A stretch of 13,350 bases of DNA, taken from contig JAYQVH010000044.1 of NCBI GenBank assembly GCA_038148375.1, forward strand, positions 1-13,350, in the 5' to 3' direction. A program made the translations under genes and the position numbers. Origin of the DNA: CAWUEX02 sp038148375 (lineage in GTDB: Bacteria; Pseudomonadota; Alphaproteobacteria; Rhodospirillales; Rhodospirillaceae). The notes under the pieces were generated by a model that was not told the DNA's origin, searched no databases, and was given only the letters and a program-made list of their open reading frames with translations. The number at the start of each line of letters is the position of its first letter. Within the stretch, counting starts at the first letter, position 1. Shown here piece after piece: positions 6,406 to 13,350 of the stretch.

Positions 6406-7505
6406 CAGACAGCGCGCTCCGCAACGTATTCAGCAATAGCCAGGCTAGACGTTAGTCCGGGGGATTCAATGCCGTAAAGGGCGTAATATCCGGGTACGCC
6501 TGTTTCGGGCGGCGTCTGTATAACGAAATCGTGCGCAGGTTCTCCTTGAGCCTGCACTTTCGGGCGGATTCCGGCGTATCCGGGCCGTAAAGCGCCATCC
6601 GGGAGGTCCGGCCAGTACTGGCGGATGGCTTCGTAAAAGTGAGATTCGCGCTTTGGGTCGACGTTGTAAGAGATGGAGTCGACCCATTCGATATCCGGGC
6701 CGAAACGGGCCTGACCCGAAAGATCGAGAGTGTAATGCAGACCTAGGCTCGCGGACCCGGGAAGCGGATAGATCAGACGCGAAAACGGTGGCTTGCCAGA
6801 CAGGTAAAAATAGCTGCCTTTGGCAAAGTGCAGGTGAGGAATGGTCGAGGGATCCAAACCCACAAGATTGGTGCTGAATTCTTGAGCTCCAAGTCCGGCG
6901 CAATTGATGACGAGCCGAGCGTTCAGTTTTATCGGTTCGCTGCCCCCTACATTCAATTCAATACCCTGACCAGTGGTCCGTCCGTCCAGGACAGGGCTGT
7001 TAAACGCCAGAACGGCGCCGTGTGCCTCGGCTTCACCCTGCAAGGCGAGCATGAATGCATGGCTGTCAACGATCCCAGTTTCGGGGGACAGCAATGCCGC
7101 CGAACAGCGCAAGTTCGGCTCAAGCTCGTGCGTGTCTTGGGCGTTAAGCCATTGAAGCGGCACACCGTTACGCCCAGCATGGGCTTGCAGCTCTTTGAGG
7201 CCGTCGAGTTCAGAGTCGTCTGCGGCAAAGACAAGTTTTGTCGTTTTCTCAGCGGTGACGCCATGATCTGCGCAAAAGGCGTACATCATTTCGCGACCCT
7301 GAACACACAGGCGCGCTTTCAGACTACCCTCAGGGTAATAGATACCAGCATGGATCACTTCGCTGTTGCGCGAACTCGTGCCGGTTCCTATGCCGCCGGC
7401 AGATTCCAGGACAATGACATCGCGCCCAGCCAGCGCAAGAGCCCGCGCGGCAGCTAAGCCGACGACCCCGGCTCCGATTACGACACAATCAACCGACTCA
7501 GTCAT
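6405..7505 (-). CDS. FAD-dependent oxidoreductase, L-2-hydroxyglutarate oxidase type
   Basis: Predicted 366-residue DAO-family flavoenzyme. The N-terminus carries the FAD dinucleotide motif GAGVVG (11-16) with the ribose-binding acid Glu34, then TSSRNSEVIHAGIYYPEGS (about 43-61). That segment is highly characteristic of L-2-hydroxyglutarate dehydrogenase/oxidase (LhgO/L2HGDH) relatives. The C-terminal GIESPGLTSSLAIAEYVAE is the usual closing FAD contact. The likely reaction is oxidation of a 2-hydroxy acid such as L-2-hydroxyglutarate to the 2-oxo acid, passing electrons to quinone or oxygen; the substrate is not proved. ATG 7505 is chosen because family members begin just before the FAD motif. 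ATG 7571 has a better AAAGG nearby but adds 22 unfamiliar residues. The gene overlaps the next one by a single base and diverges from mipZ. Confidence 0.88.
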   Translation of the reverse strand: MTESVDCVVIGAGVVGLAAARALALAGRDVIVLESAGGIGTGTSSRNSEVIHAGIYYPEGSLKARLCVQGREMMYAFCADHGVTAEKTTKLVFAADDSELDGLKELQAHAGRNGVPLQWLNAQDTHELEPNLRCSAALLSPETGIVDSHAFMLALQGEAEAHGAVLAFNSPVLDGRTTGQGIELNVGGSEPIKLNARLVINCAGLGAQEFSTNLVGLDPSTIPHLHFAKGSYFYLSGKPPFSRLIYPLPGSASLGLHYTLDLSGQARFGPDIEWVDSISYNVDPKRESHFYEAIRQYWPDLPDGALRPGYAGIRPKVQAQGEPAHDFVIQTPPETGVPGYYALYGIESPGLTSSLAIAEYVAERAV

Positions 7506-7652
7506 AAAAGAGTATGTGCAAGCGTGGTGCCACTGATGCGCCCGTTGTATCTCATCTCTGTGCAGCTTCATACCTTTGACCGTCTCTGTGAAGATAAATT
7601 GCGCCGCGGTGCCGGTATTCTGTAGGTTGCCAGTACTTCGCTTGGAGCGGAA
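7506..7652. promoter_or_regulatory. Divergent promoter region between the FAD oxidase operon and mipZ
   Basis: 147 bases separate the two divergent starts, so both promoters should lie here. On the plus strand TTGACC at 7576-7581 resembles a -35 box, but no good -10 lies 16-18 bases downstream, so I do not assign a promoter. No TTAA-N7-TTAA CtrA box is visible. The mipZ ribosome binding site is GGAG at 7644-7647. Confidence 0.45.
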
Positions 7653-8468
7653 ATGGCGACAGTCATTGTCTTTGGGAACGAAAAGGGCGGCACGGGGAAG
7701 TCTACCCTCGCCGTGCATGTCGCCATTGCCTTGGTCCGCATGAACTTTGCGGTAACGGTGGTTGACGGCGACCTAGGCCAAGGCTCGACGACACGCTATC
7801 TCATGAATCGTGAAACGTTTCTGCAAAGCAACCCTCACGCTCACCTTGCGATGCCGCGTACCCGATTGGCACACGCGTGGGAAGACGCATCACCCGACGA
7901 AGTCGCCGGCCATTTATCCGGTGCTGAGACGGACGTCATCGTTGTTGATACGCCGGGTTTTCACTCCCCTTTGTCACATGCGCTTCACACGTGCGCGGAC
8001 TTGATTGTGACCCCGCTTAACGACAGCCTTATCGATCTGGCCGTGTTGGCGGATATCGAGCCGGACACCGGCGAGGTGCTTCGCCCCAGTCACTATGCAG
8101 AACGTGTCTGGCAGGCACGTAAGGCGCGAGCTGCGCGCGACGGTGGCTCCATTTCCTGGGTCGTCCTGCGCAACAGGCTGAGTGCGCTGGACGCGCACAA
8201 CAAACGTCTCATGGCAGAAATTCTTGATAGATTGGCGCCTCGCGTCGGCTTTAAGGTCGGACCGGGATTTGGCGAACGTGTGATTTTTCGGGAGTTGTTT
8301 TTGCAGGGTTTGACCTTATCTGATTTTGAGGACCGCGCCGTTGGGCTGGCTTGGACCGTTTCCCATGTCGCCGCCCGACAGGAGTTGAGGGGCTTGCTCG
8401 ACATGATCGGCACAGGCCTCGAGCGGTCTTTTTCAGGCGCGCAGTCCGGCGCGACAAAGGGAACATGA
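7653..8468 (+). CDS. mipZ: Division-plane positioning ATPase MipZ (ParA family)
   Basis: Predicted 271-residue ParA/MinD-type ATPase, the normal length for MipZ. The deviant Walker A GNEKGGTGKST spans 8-18, with signature Lys11 and P-loop Lys16. The switch region VDGD is at 37-40 and the Walker B-like DTPG at 99-102. MipZ-specific stretches follow: the RDGGSISWVVLRNRLSALD segment and PGFGERVIFRELFLQGLTL. In Caulobacter, MipZ binds DNA as an ATP-bound dimer, interacts with ParB near the origin, and forms a bipolar gradient that inhibits FtsZ away from midcell. The start has GGAG five bases upstream. It is the first gene of a tightly packed run: its TGA overlaps the next ATG as ATGA, suggesting translational coupling with the VWA-like gene. 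Confidence 0.96.
   Translation: MATVIVFGNEKGGTGKSTLAVHVAIALVRMNFAVTVVDGDLGQGSTTRYLMNRETFLQSNPHAHLAMPRTRLAHAWEDASPDEVAGHLSGAETDVIVVDTPGFHSPLSHALHTCADLIVTPLNDSLIDLAVLADIEPDTGEVLRPSHYAERVWQARKARAARDGGSISWVVLRNRLSALDAHNKRLMAEILDRLAPRVGFKVGPGFGERVIFRELFLQGLTLSDFEDRAVGLAWTVSHVAARQELRGLLDMIGTGLERSFSGAQSGATKGT
8457..8462 (+). promoter_or_regulatory. Ribosome binding site for the VWA-like gene, inside the end of mipZ
   Basis: AAGGGA lies two bases before ATG 8465 and five before the consecutive in-frame ATG 8468. Spacing slightly favours 8468, while the ATGA overlap favours 8465. The two choices differ by one Met only. Confidence 0.5.
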
Positions 8469-9172
8469 TGTCAGCTAAGCCGCCGACAGCCCCAAAACAG
8501 GGTCAAGACGTTGCTGCGTTTTTAGAGACGGCCGCCCAGACGCCTGTCCAAGCAGATACCCCCAAGGGCCGCCTCATCTTTGCCATGGATGCCACGGCGA
8601 GCCGGGCACCAGCGTGGGACATGGCCATGAGTATTCAGGCTGATATGTTCAACGCGGCTGCCGCTTTGGGTGGCTTAGAGGTCCAGTTGGTCTATTACCG
8701 TGGCTTGGCCGAATGCCGCTCCAGCGCCTGGACCCGTGATGCCGCAGGTCTCGGGCGGTTAATGAGCAAGGTTGGGGTGTTAGCGGGCCGTACACAGATA
8801 GAGCGCGTACTGCGGCATGTCTTAAAGGAAGCCAGCACAGGTAAGGTAAATGCGGTCGTTTTTATCGGCGATGCCATGGAAGAAAACGTAGACCTTTTGG
8901 CTGACGCGGCCGGACAGCTTGGTCTGCGCGGCGTGCCTGTGTTCATGTTCCATGAAGGCGGCGGCGAGCCTGCCGCTGGAGCGTTTAAACACATCGCCAA
9001 GGTGAGCGGAGGTGCTTACTGTTTGTTCGATGCGGCAAGTCCGGACAAGCTGCGCAATCTCCTGCGCGCCGTTGCGGCATTCGCCGCAGGCGGTGCGCAG
9101 GCCCTCATCAATTACGGAAAACGTCACGGCGGTGACGTGCTGCAGATTGCAGATCAAATGACAAGGCGCTGA
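8465..9172 (+). CDS. VWA-like (von Willebrand A fold) protein linked to mipZ
   Basis: Predicted 235-residue cytoplasmic protein with a Rossmann-like VWA domain from about residue 35. A metal-ion-dependent adhesion site is suggested by DATAS (Asp42, Thr44, Ser46; DxTxS instead of the usual DxSxS), Thr110 in AGRTQ and Asp136 in IGDAMEE. These are in the expected order and spacing. Further segments such as VQLVYYRG, FMFHEGG and FAAGGAQAL match a conserved alphaproteobacterial family that I recall only as VWA-domain or hypothetical protein. The first 30 residues are low complexity and probably disordered. It overlaps mipZ by four bases and precedes the J-domain gene by three. VWA proteins often act as assembly or chelatase adaptors, so an adaptor role is inference. 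There is no signal peptide or membrane segment. Confidence 0.85.
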   Translation: MMSAKPPTAPKQGQDVAAFLETAAQTPVQADTPKGRLIFAMDATASRAPAWDMAMSIQADMFNAAAALGGLEVQLVYYRGLAECRSSAWTRDAAGLGRLMSKVGVLAGRTQIERVLRHVLKEASTGKVNAVVFIGDAMEENVDLLADAAGQLGLRGVPVFMFHEGGGEPAAGAFKHIAKVSGGAYCLFDAASPDKLRNLLRAVAAFAAGGAQALINYGKRHGGDVLQIADQMTRR

Positions 9173-9175
9173 CCG

Positions 9176-9928
9176 ATGCTGCCATCTGCCATATTAGGGT
9201 TGGGTTTGCTGATCGCCGCCCTTCTGTTGATGCGGTGGTACGCGAATGCCAATCCGGCGGTAGTGAAGCGCGCCATCAAGTGGCTCGCAATAATTGTGCT
9301 CGGTGTGATCGCGGTCTTTCTGGCTTTAACCGGCCGGCTGGCAGCGGCTTTCGGCGTGGTGATGGGAATTGCCGCCTTTGGTTGGCGCCTGATGAATTTC
9401 CTGGCCATGTTCCAACAGGTGCGCGGCCTTTTCGGCGGACTTGGTGGCTTTGGTTCCGGCAGCAGCACCGCGTCGGGGAAATCGTCCGAAGTCGAGACGT
9501 CGGTTCTTCGCATGACACTCGATCATGATTCAGGCCGTATGGACGGCGATGTGCTTACGGGAACGTTTGCAGGGCGCCGGCTGTCGGCGATGACACTGGA
9601 GGATCTTTTAAAACTTCGCAGCCAGATCGCAAACGATGCGGAGTCCGCCGCGCTGCTCGAGGCTTATCTGGAGCGCGCACATGTTGGCTGGCGTGATGCT
9701 CCCGGCGCCGGGGACGCCGCAGGAGCCGAAACCGCGAGTCCACACGCAACCGGCCCGATGACGCGCGACGAGGCATATCGCGTCCTTGGGGTTGAGCCTG
9801 GTGCCGATGCGAAAGCGATTAAAGCGGCATACCGTTCGCTCATGAGCAAGGTGCATCCTGACAAAGGTGGCTCCCCCTATCTCGCCGCCAAGATCAACGA
9901 GGCGAAGGACCTGTTGCTAAAATCGTAA
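9176..9928 (+). CDS. Membrane-anchored J-domain (DnaJ-like) protein
   Basis: Predicted 250-residue protein with two or three N-terminal membrane segments (about 3-19, 35-52 and 54-72) and a Gly/Ser-rich linker at 84-105. The middle region (about 108-175) contains LDHDSGRMDGDVLTGTFAG and SAALLEAYLER, which I recognise only as a conserved alphaproteobacterial block. A short C-terminal J domain spans about 195-250. The HPD motif needed to stimulate Hsp70 ATPase is intact at 227-229 and is followed by KGGS as in Tim14-like J proteins. The J domain should face the cytoplasm and recruit DnaK to the membrane. The gene starts three bases after the VWA-like stop, so it belongs to the mipZ run. Its client protein is unknown. 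Confidence 0.9.
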   Translation: MLPSAILGLGLLIAALLLMRWYANANPAVVKRAIKWLAIIVLGVIAVFLALTGRLAAAFGVVMGIAAFGWRLMNFLAMFQQVRGLFGGLGGFGSGSSTASGKSSEVETSVLRMTLDHDSGRMDGDVLTGTFAGRRLSAMTLEDLLKLRSQIANDAESAALLEAYLERAHVGWRDAPGAGDAAGAETASPHATGPMTRDEAYRVLGVEPGADAKAIKAAYRSLMSKVHPDKGGSPYLAAKINEAKDLLLKS

Positions 9929-10048
9929 GGTCGATCGATCGGTGTTGCGTACATCCGTGCGCCATGGCACAAAACGGCCTCCACAGACCCCTCCGGGTCG
10001 GCAGAATTCTGCGGTTTCCTTCACAAAACTGTCACGGGAGACTGAAAT
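9929..10048. promoter_or_regulatory. galU leader with hairpin and 12-bp palindrome
   Basis: This 120-base gap holds a CGATCGATCG palindrome (9932-9941) just after the J-domain stop. It also has a 5-bp stem GACCC-CTCC-GGGTC (9986-9999) followed at once by the perfect 12-bp palindrome GCAGAATTCTGC (10001-10012). The sequence after it is GGTTTCCTT, so a weak terminator for the mipZ run is possible, as is an operator for galU. No confident promoter boxes are visible. The galU ribosome binding site is GGGAG at 10036-10040. Confidence 0.4.
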
Positions 10049-10933
10049 ATGGCGGAACGCGTTCGCACGGCGGTTTTTCCGGTTGCTGGCCTCGGCACCC
10101 GATTCCTTCCGGCGACGAAGGTCATCGCCAAGGAAATGCTGCCCATCGTTGATAAGCCTCTGATTCAATACGCCGTCGAGGAAGCCGCTGCCGCAGGGAT
10201 CGAGAATTTTGTGTTTGTTACCGGTCGCGGCAAGTCTGTTCTTGTCGATCACTTTGATCACGCTCCTGAGTTGGAAGCCCTACTAAAGTCGCGCGGGAAG
10301 GCGGAGACGCTTGAGGCCTTGCTTGCATCCATGCCTGCGCCCGGAAAGGTTTTCTCTGTGCGCCAGCAAGTCCCGCTTGGTCTGGGACACGCCGTTTGGT
10401 GCGCGCGGGCTATCATCCGGGATCAGCCGTTTGCAGTGCTTTTGCCTGACGAACTCCTGATGTCCGATCCGCCGTGTCTGAAACAGCTGCTCGACGTTCA
10501 CAGCGATGTCGGTGGGAACATTTTAGCCGTTACGGAAGTGCCGCAGGATCACACCAACCGATACGGAATCCTAGTCGTTGAAAGTGATGACGGTCATGTT
10601 GCCAAGGCCAGCGGCATGGTTGAGAAACCGGATCCAGCCAGCGCTCCATCGCGTCTGGCGAACATTGGGCGTTATGTGCTTGATCCTTCTGTGTTCACCT
10701 ACCTGGATAAAAAAGTAACCGGTGCAGGCGGAGAAATCCAATTGACCGACGCCATAGACGCCACCACGGACTCGGTTCCGTTTCATGGAGTCCGGTTTAC
10801 CGGCGAACGGTTTGACTGCGGTGATAAGGTCGGTTTTCTCGCTGCAAATATCGCGTTCGCGCTCAAGCGACCGGATATGGCTGACCGAGTACGTGAAGCT
10901 GTAAGTGCTGTGATGCAACAGGCAAAGCTCTAG
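10049..10933 (+). CDS. galU: UTP-glucose-1-phosphate uridylyltransferase GalU
   Basis: Predicted 294-residue cytoplasmic nucleotidyltransferase of normal GalU length. It joins UTP and glucose-1-phosphate into UDP-glucose and pyrophosphate. The N-terminal nucleotide-binding motif is AGLGTRFLPATK (13-24), followed by KEMLPIVDKP (28-37). Further family marks are PLGLGHAVWCA, LLPDELL with the metal-binding Asp, VEKPDP and the C-terminal FDCGDKVGFLAAN. ATG 10049 has GGGAG eight bases upstream. ugd follows after 18 bases, giving a direct route from glucose-1-phosphate to UDP-glucuronate. Confidence 0.97.
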   Translation: MAERVRTAVFPVAGLGTRFLPATKVIAKEMLPIVDKPLIQYAVEEAAAAGIENFVFVTGRGKSVLVDHFDHAPELEALLKSRGKAETLEALLASMPAPGKVFSVRQQVPLGLGHAVWCARAIIRDQPFAVLLPDELLMSDPPCLKQLLDVHSDVGGNILAVTEVPQDHTNRYGILVVESDDGHVAKASGMVEKPDPASAPSRLANIGRYVLDPSVFTYLDKKVTGAGGEIQLTDAIDATTDSVPFHGVRFTGERFDCGDKVGFLAANIAFALKRPDMADRVREAVSAVMQQAKL

Positions 10934-10951
10934 CAAAGGACTCTCTCAACA

Positions 10952-12277
10952 ATGCGCATTGCGATGATTGGGACAGGCTATGTCGGTCTGGTGTCGGGAA
11001 CGTGTTTCTCCGAATTTGGGTTGGACGTCGTTTGCGTCGATAAGGATGAGAGCAAGATTGAGCGCCTGAACAAGGGTGAAATTCCGATCTATGAACCGGG
11101 CCTCGATCAGCTGGTCGAATCCAACGCTTCCGCTGGCCGGCTCACTTTCTCGACTGACCTAACGTCAAATGTGAAAAACGCCGATGCCGTATTTATTGCC
11201 GTCGGGACGCCGAGCCGGCGCGGGGACGGTCACGCGGATTTGTCATACGTTTACGCCGCAGCGAAAGAGATCGCAGAGGCCATGGACGGATATACAGTGG
11301 TCGTAACCAAATCGACGGTCCCGGTAGGAACAGGGCGAGAAGTGGAGCGGATTATCCGTGAAACGCGTCCCGACGCTGACTTCGATGTTGTTTCCAATCC
11401 CGAGTTTCTGCGCGAAGGCTCCGCCATCAACGACTTCATGCGCCCTGATCGCGTCGTTATTGGCGCTGAGAGTGACCGTGCGCGAAATCTCATGAAGCAG
11501 CTCTACAGGGTGCTTTACCTGATTGAGACGCCGATCCTGTTCACCAAGCTAGAAACGTCGGAATTGATCAAGTACGCCGCCAACACATTCCTGGCGACCA
11601 AGATCACGTTTATCAACGAGGTCGCCGATCTATGTGAGAAAGTTGGCGCCGACGTCCATGATGTCGCCAAGGGGATCGGTCTGGACGGCCGTATTGGCCG
11701 CAAGTTTCTCCATCCTGGTCCAGGCTACGGCGGATCCTGTTTCCCGAAAGATACTTTGGCGCTCGTAAAGACGGCACAGAATTTCAAAGCGCCTCTGCGC
11801 ATCGTCGAGACCGTCATCGACATCAACGACAAGCGGAAGACCGCAATGGCTCAACGTATTGTTGACGCCTGTGGGGGGGCTGTCGACGGCAAAACGATTG
11901 CGCTGCTCGGACTGACCTTTAAGCCGAATACGGATGACATGCGGGACAGTCCCTCGTTAGCGATTGTTCCGGCTCTGTTGGCGGCCGGAGCCAAGGTGCG
12001 GGCGTATGATCCCGAGGGTATGGACGAAGCAAAAAAACTGCTTCCGGATATCGAGTATTGCGACGACGCATATGCAACGATGCAAGACGCAAGTGCGCTG
12101 GTGATCGTTACGGAGTGGAATGAGTTTCGCAGTCTAGATCTGGACAGGGCCAAGGGTCTCTTGGCCGACGCCATCATGGTCGATCTGCGTAACATCTATT
12201 CGCCGGAGATCATGTCAGGCACTGGCTTTACCTATCACTGTATTGGCCGCGGAACGCCCATCAAGGGTGTGGCCTGA
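10952..12277 (+). CDS. ugd: UDP-glucose 6-dehydrogenase
   Basis: Predicted 441-residue NAD-dependent enzyme that oxidises UDP-glucose twice to UDP-glucuronate. The N-terminal Rossmann motif GTGYVG is at 7-12. The central dimerisation helix region follows SNPEFLREGSAINDFMRPDR, and the catalytic thiol Cys263 lies in PGYGGSCFPKD. The C-terminal UDP-binding domain includes LGLTFKPNTDDMRDSP. Length and motifs are complete. The ribosome binding site AAAGGA is at 10935-10940, 11 bases before the start and just after the galU stop. The stop overlaps the next ATG by one base (TGATG). UDP-glucuronate would feed exopolysaccharide, LPS core or glycuronosyl lipid synthesis, but no glycosyltransferase is visible in the window. 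Confidence 0.97.
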   Translation: MRIAMIGTGYVGLVSGTCFSEFGLDVVCVDKDESKIERLNKGEIPIYEPGLDQLVESNASAGRLTFSTDLTSNVKNADAVFIAVGTPSRRGDGHADLSYVYAAAKEIAEAMDGYTVVVTKSTVPVGTGREVERIIRETRPDADFDVVSNPEFLREGSAINDFMRPDRVVIGAESDRARNLMKQLYRVLYLIETPILFTKLETSELIKYAANTFLATKITFINEVADLCEKVGADVHDVAKGIGLDGRIGRKFLHPGPGYGGSCFPKDTLALVKTAQNFKAPLRIVETVIDINDKRKTAMAQRIVDACGGAVDGKTIALLGLTFKPNTDDMRDSPSLAIVPALLAAGAKVRAYDPEGMDEAKKLLPDIEYCDDAYATMQDASALVIVTEWNEFRSLDLDRAKGLLADAIMVDLRNIYSPEIMSGTGFTYHCIGRGTPIKGVA

Positions 12278-13350
12278 TGCCAGGCGGACATAGGTTTGAT
12301 CCGTCAATCCTGCGCGAATACGACATCCGCGGCGTTGTCGGCGAGACCCTGCATGCGGTGGACGCGGAGGCGTTAGGTCGGGTGTTTGGCGCCCTGGTGC
12401 GTGAACAGGGCGGTTCGCGTGTCTGTGTCGGTTACGATGGCCGTATCAGTTCCCCTGATATGGAGGCTGCGCTCGTCAAAGGGCTTGTATCTACAGGTGT
12501 AGACGTCGAACGGGTCGGGCGCGGTCCGAGTCCCATGCTGTACTTTGCCACGTTTGAAGGTAGGGCGGATGCCGGCATCATGGTGACCGGATCCCATAAT
12601 CCGCCGACCCATAACGGCTTCAAGATGATGATGGGGCGGAAACCGTTTTTCGGTGAGGCCATTGCGGACCTCGGCCGCCGCGCGGCAGAAGCTGTCTGGC
12701 ATGCGGGAGACGGCCAGGTAACCGAGAACCCCGCGTTAGATCGTTATGTCGAGCGCGTGGTGCGGGATTTTATAGGTGGCCGAGAGCTATCCGCGGTCTG
12801 GGATCCGGGCAATGGCGCGGCCGGAGAGGCGGTTGCCGCGGCCATCGCAAAGTTACCCGGGCGGCATCGCATCATTAACGGCGACATAGACGGTACGTTT
12901 CCCAGTCATCACCCCGACCCGACGATTCCGGCAAACTTGGTGCAGTTGCAGGATGCTGTCGCTGAGGAGGGCGCGGACGTCGGATTCGCGTTTGACGGCG
13001 ACGGAGACCGCATTGGCGTGATCGATGGCCATGGCAATATCCTGTGGGGTGATCAGATTCTCGTCATTCTTGCCGAAGACGTTCTATCTCAGATGCCGGG
13101 TAAACCGATCATCGCCGACGTTAAGGCCAGCCAAATCCTTTTTGATGAGATTGACCGGATGGGCGGGCAGGCGGTCATGGCAAAGACCGGCCATTCCCTC
13201 ATCAAAGCGAAGATGACAGAGCTGTCGGCGCCGCTTGCGGGCGAAATGAGCGGCCATATTTTCTTTGCCGACAAGTATTACGGGTTTGACGATGCGCTGT
13301 ACGCCGCGATTAGGTTCCTCTCTATCCTATGTCGTACGGAAGAGAGCCTA
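12277..13350 (+). CDS. Phosphomannomutase/phosphoglucomutase (partial, runs off the right edge)
   Basis: The first 358 codons of an alpha-D-phosphohexomutase of the AlgC/ManB type, which is normally about 460 residues, so roughly the last 100 lie beyond the window. The phosphoserine loop TGSHNPP has catalytic Ser106. The Mg-binding loop DGDGDR spans 240-245 and the sugar-specificity loop GEMSGH spans 322-327, so domains 1-3 are present. The phosphate-binding domain 4 is missing only because of the edge. The reaction interconverts 6-phospho and 1-phospho forms of mannose or glucose. Next to galU and ugd, supply of glucose-1-phosphate is likely, but mannose-1-phosphate for GDP-mannose cannot be excluded. 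The one-base overlap with ugd indicates co-translation. Confidence 0.95.
   Translation, partial: MPGGHRFDPSILREYDIRGVVGETLHAVDAEALGRVFGALVREQGGSRVCVGYDGRISSPDMEAALVKGLVSTGVDVERVGRGPSPMLYFATFEGRADAGIMVTGSHNPPTHNGFKMMMGRKPFFGEAIADLGRRAAEAVWHAGDGQVTENPALDRYVERVVRDFIGGRELSAVWDPGNGAAGEAVAAAIAKLPGRHRIINGDIDGTFPSHHPDPTIPANLVQLQDAVAEEGADVGFAFDGDGDRIGVIDGHGNILWGDQILVILAEDVLSQMPGKPIIADVKASQILFDEIDRMGGQAVMAKTGHSLIKAKMTELSAPLAGEMSGHIFFADKYYGFDDALYAAIRFLSILCRTEESL

Noticed and set aside
6828..7457. 209-codon plus-strand frame opposite the FAD oxidase gene
   Set aside because: It lies entirely antisense to a gene with clear FAD motifs, and its translation is not recognisable.
7576..7581. TTGACC as the -35 box of a mipZ promoter
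   Set aside because: No acceptable -10 hexamer lies 16-18 bases downstream; the nearest candidates are 13 or 34 bases away.
7506..7718. Longer N-terminus for the FAD oxidase, extending to ATG 7718
   Set aside because: It would overlap the start of mipZ and add 71 residues with no fold; the family begins just before the GAGVVG motif.

Overview
The window looks like ordinary chromosomal DNA from an alphaproteobacterium, probably near the Rhodospirillales or Kiloniellales. The main clue is a clear MipZ, the ParA-type ATPase that positions the division plane and is characteristic of alphaproteobacteria. It is followed by a VWA-like protein and a membrane-anchored J-domain protein of types I associate with that class. 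Base composition is moderately GC-rich. I see no tRNA, rRNA, insertion sequence, integrase or CRISPR array. The longest stretch without a gene is about 210 bases.

Layout, left to right: (1) 114-1064 (+) is a secreted metallo-beta-lactamase-fold hydrolase. It converges on a two-gene minus-strand operon (2551-1074) of tandem paralogous NAD(P)-binding Rossmann proteins. Both paralogs carry an apparent signal peptide and a conserved Cys-X5-Cys. (2) 2764-3210 (+) is a small VOC-family protein. (3) 3298-4698 (+) is an MgtE magnesium channel/transporter, followed by an orphan Hpt (histidine phosphotransfer) domain protein at 4807-5295. (4) A minus-strand operon (7505-5320) holds an L-2-hydroxyglutarate-oxidase-type FAD enzyme and a secreted TM1410/GH114-like protein. 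The latter frame is cut by one in-frame TAA, so it is probably a pseudogene. (5) Divergent from it, mipZ, the VWA-like gene and the J-domain gene are packed with a 4-nt overlap and a 3-nt gap (7653-9928). (6) galU, ugd and a phosphomannomutase/phosphoglucomutase gene (10049 to the right edge, last gene incomplete) form a sugar-nucleotide block.

How the genes work together: the hexose phosphate mutase can interconvert glucose-6-P and glucose-1-P (or the mannose equivalents). GalU makes UDP-glucose and Ugd oxidises it to UDP-glucuronate, giving precursors for exopolysaccharide, LPS or glycolipid. The mipZ block suggests two little-studied partners of the division-positioning machinery. No dramatic new system is evident. 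The best leads are the exported-looking Rossmann pair, the MipZ-VWA-J module and the nonsense-interrupted TM1410 gene.
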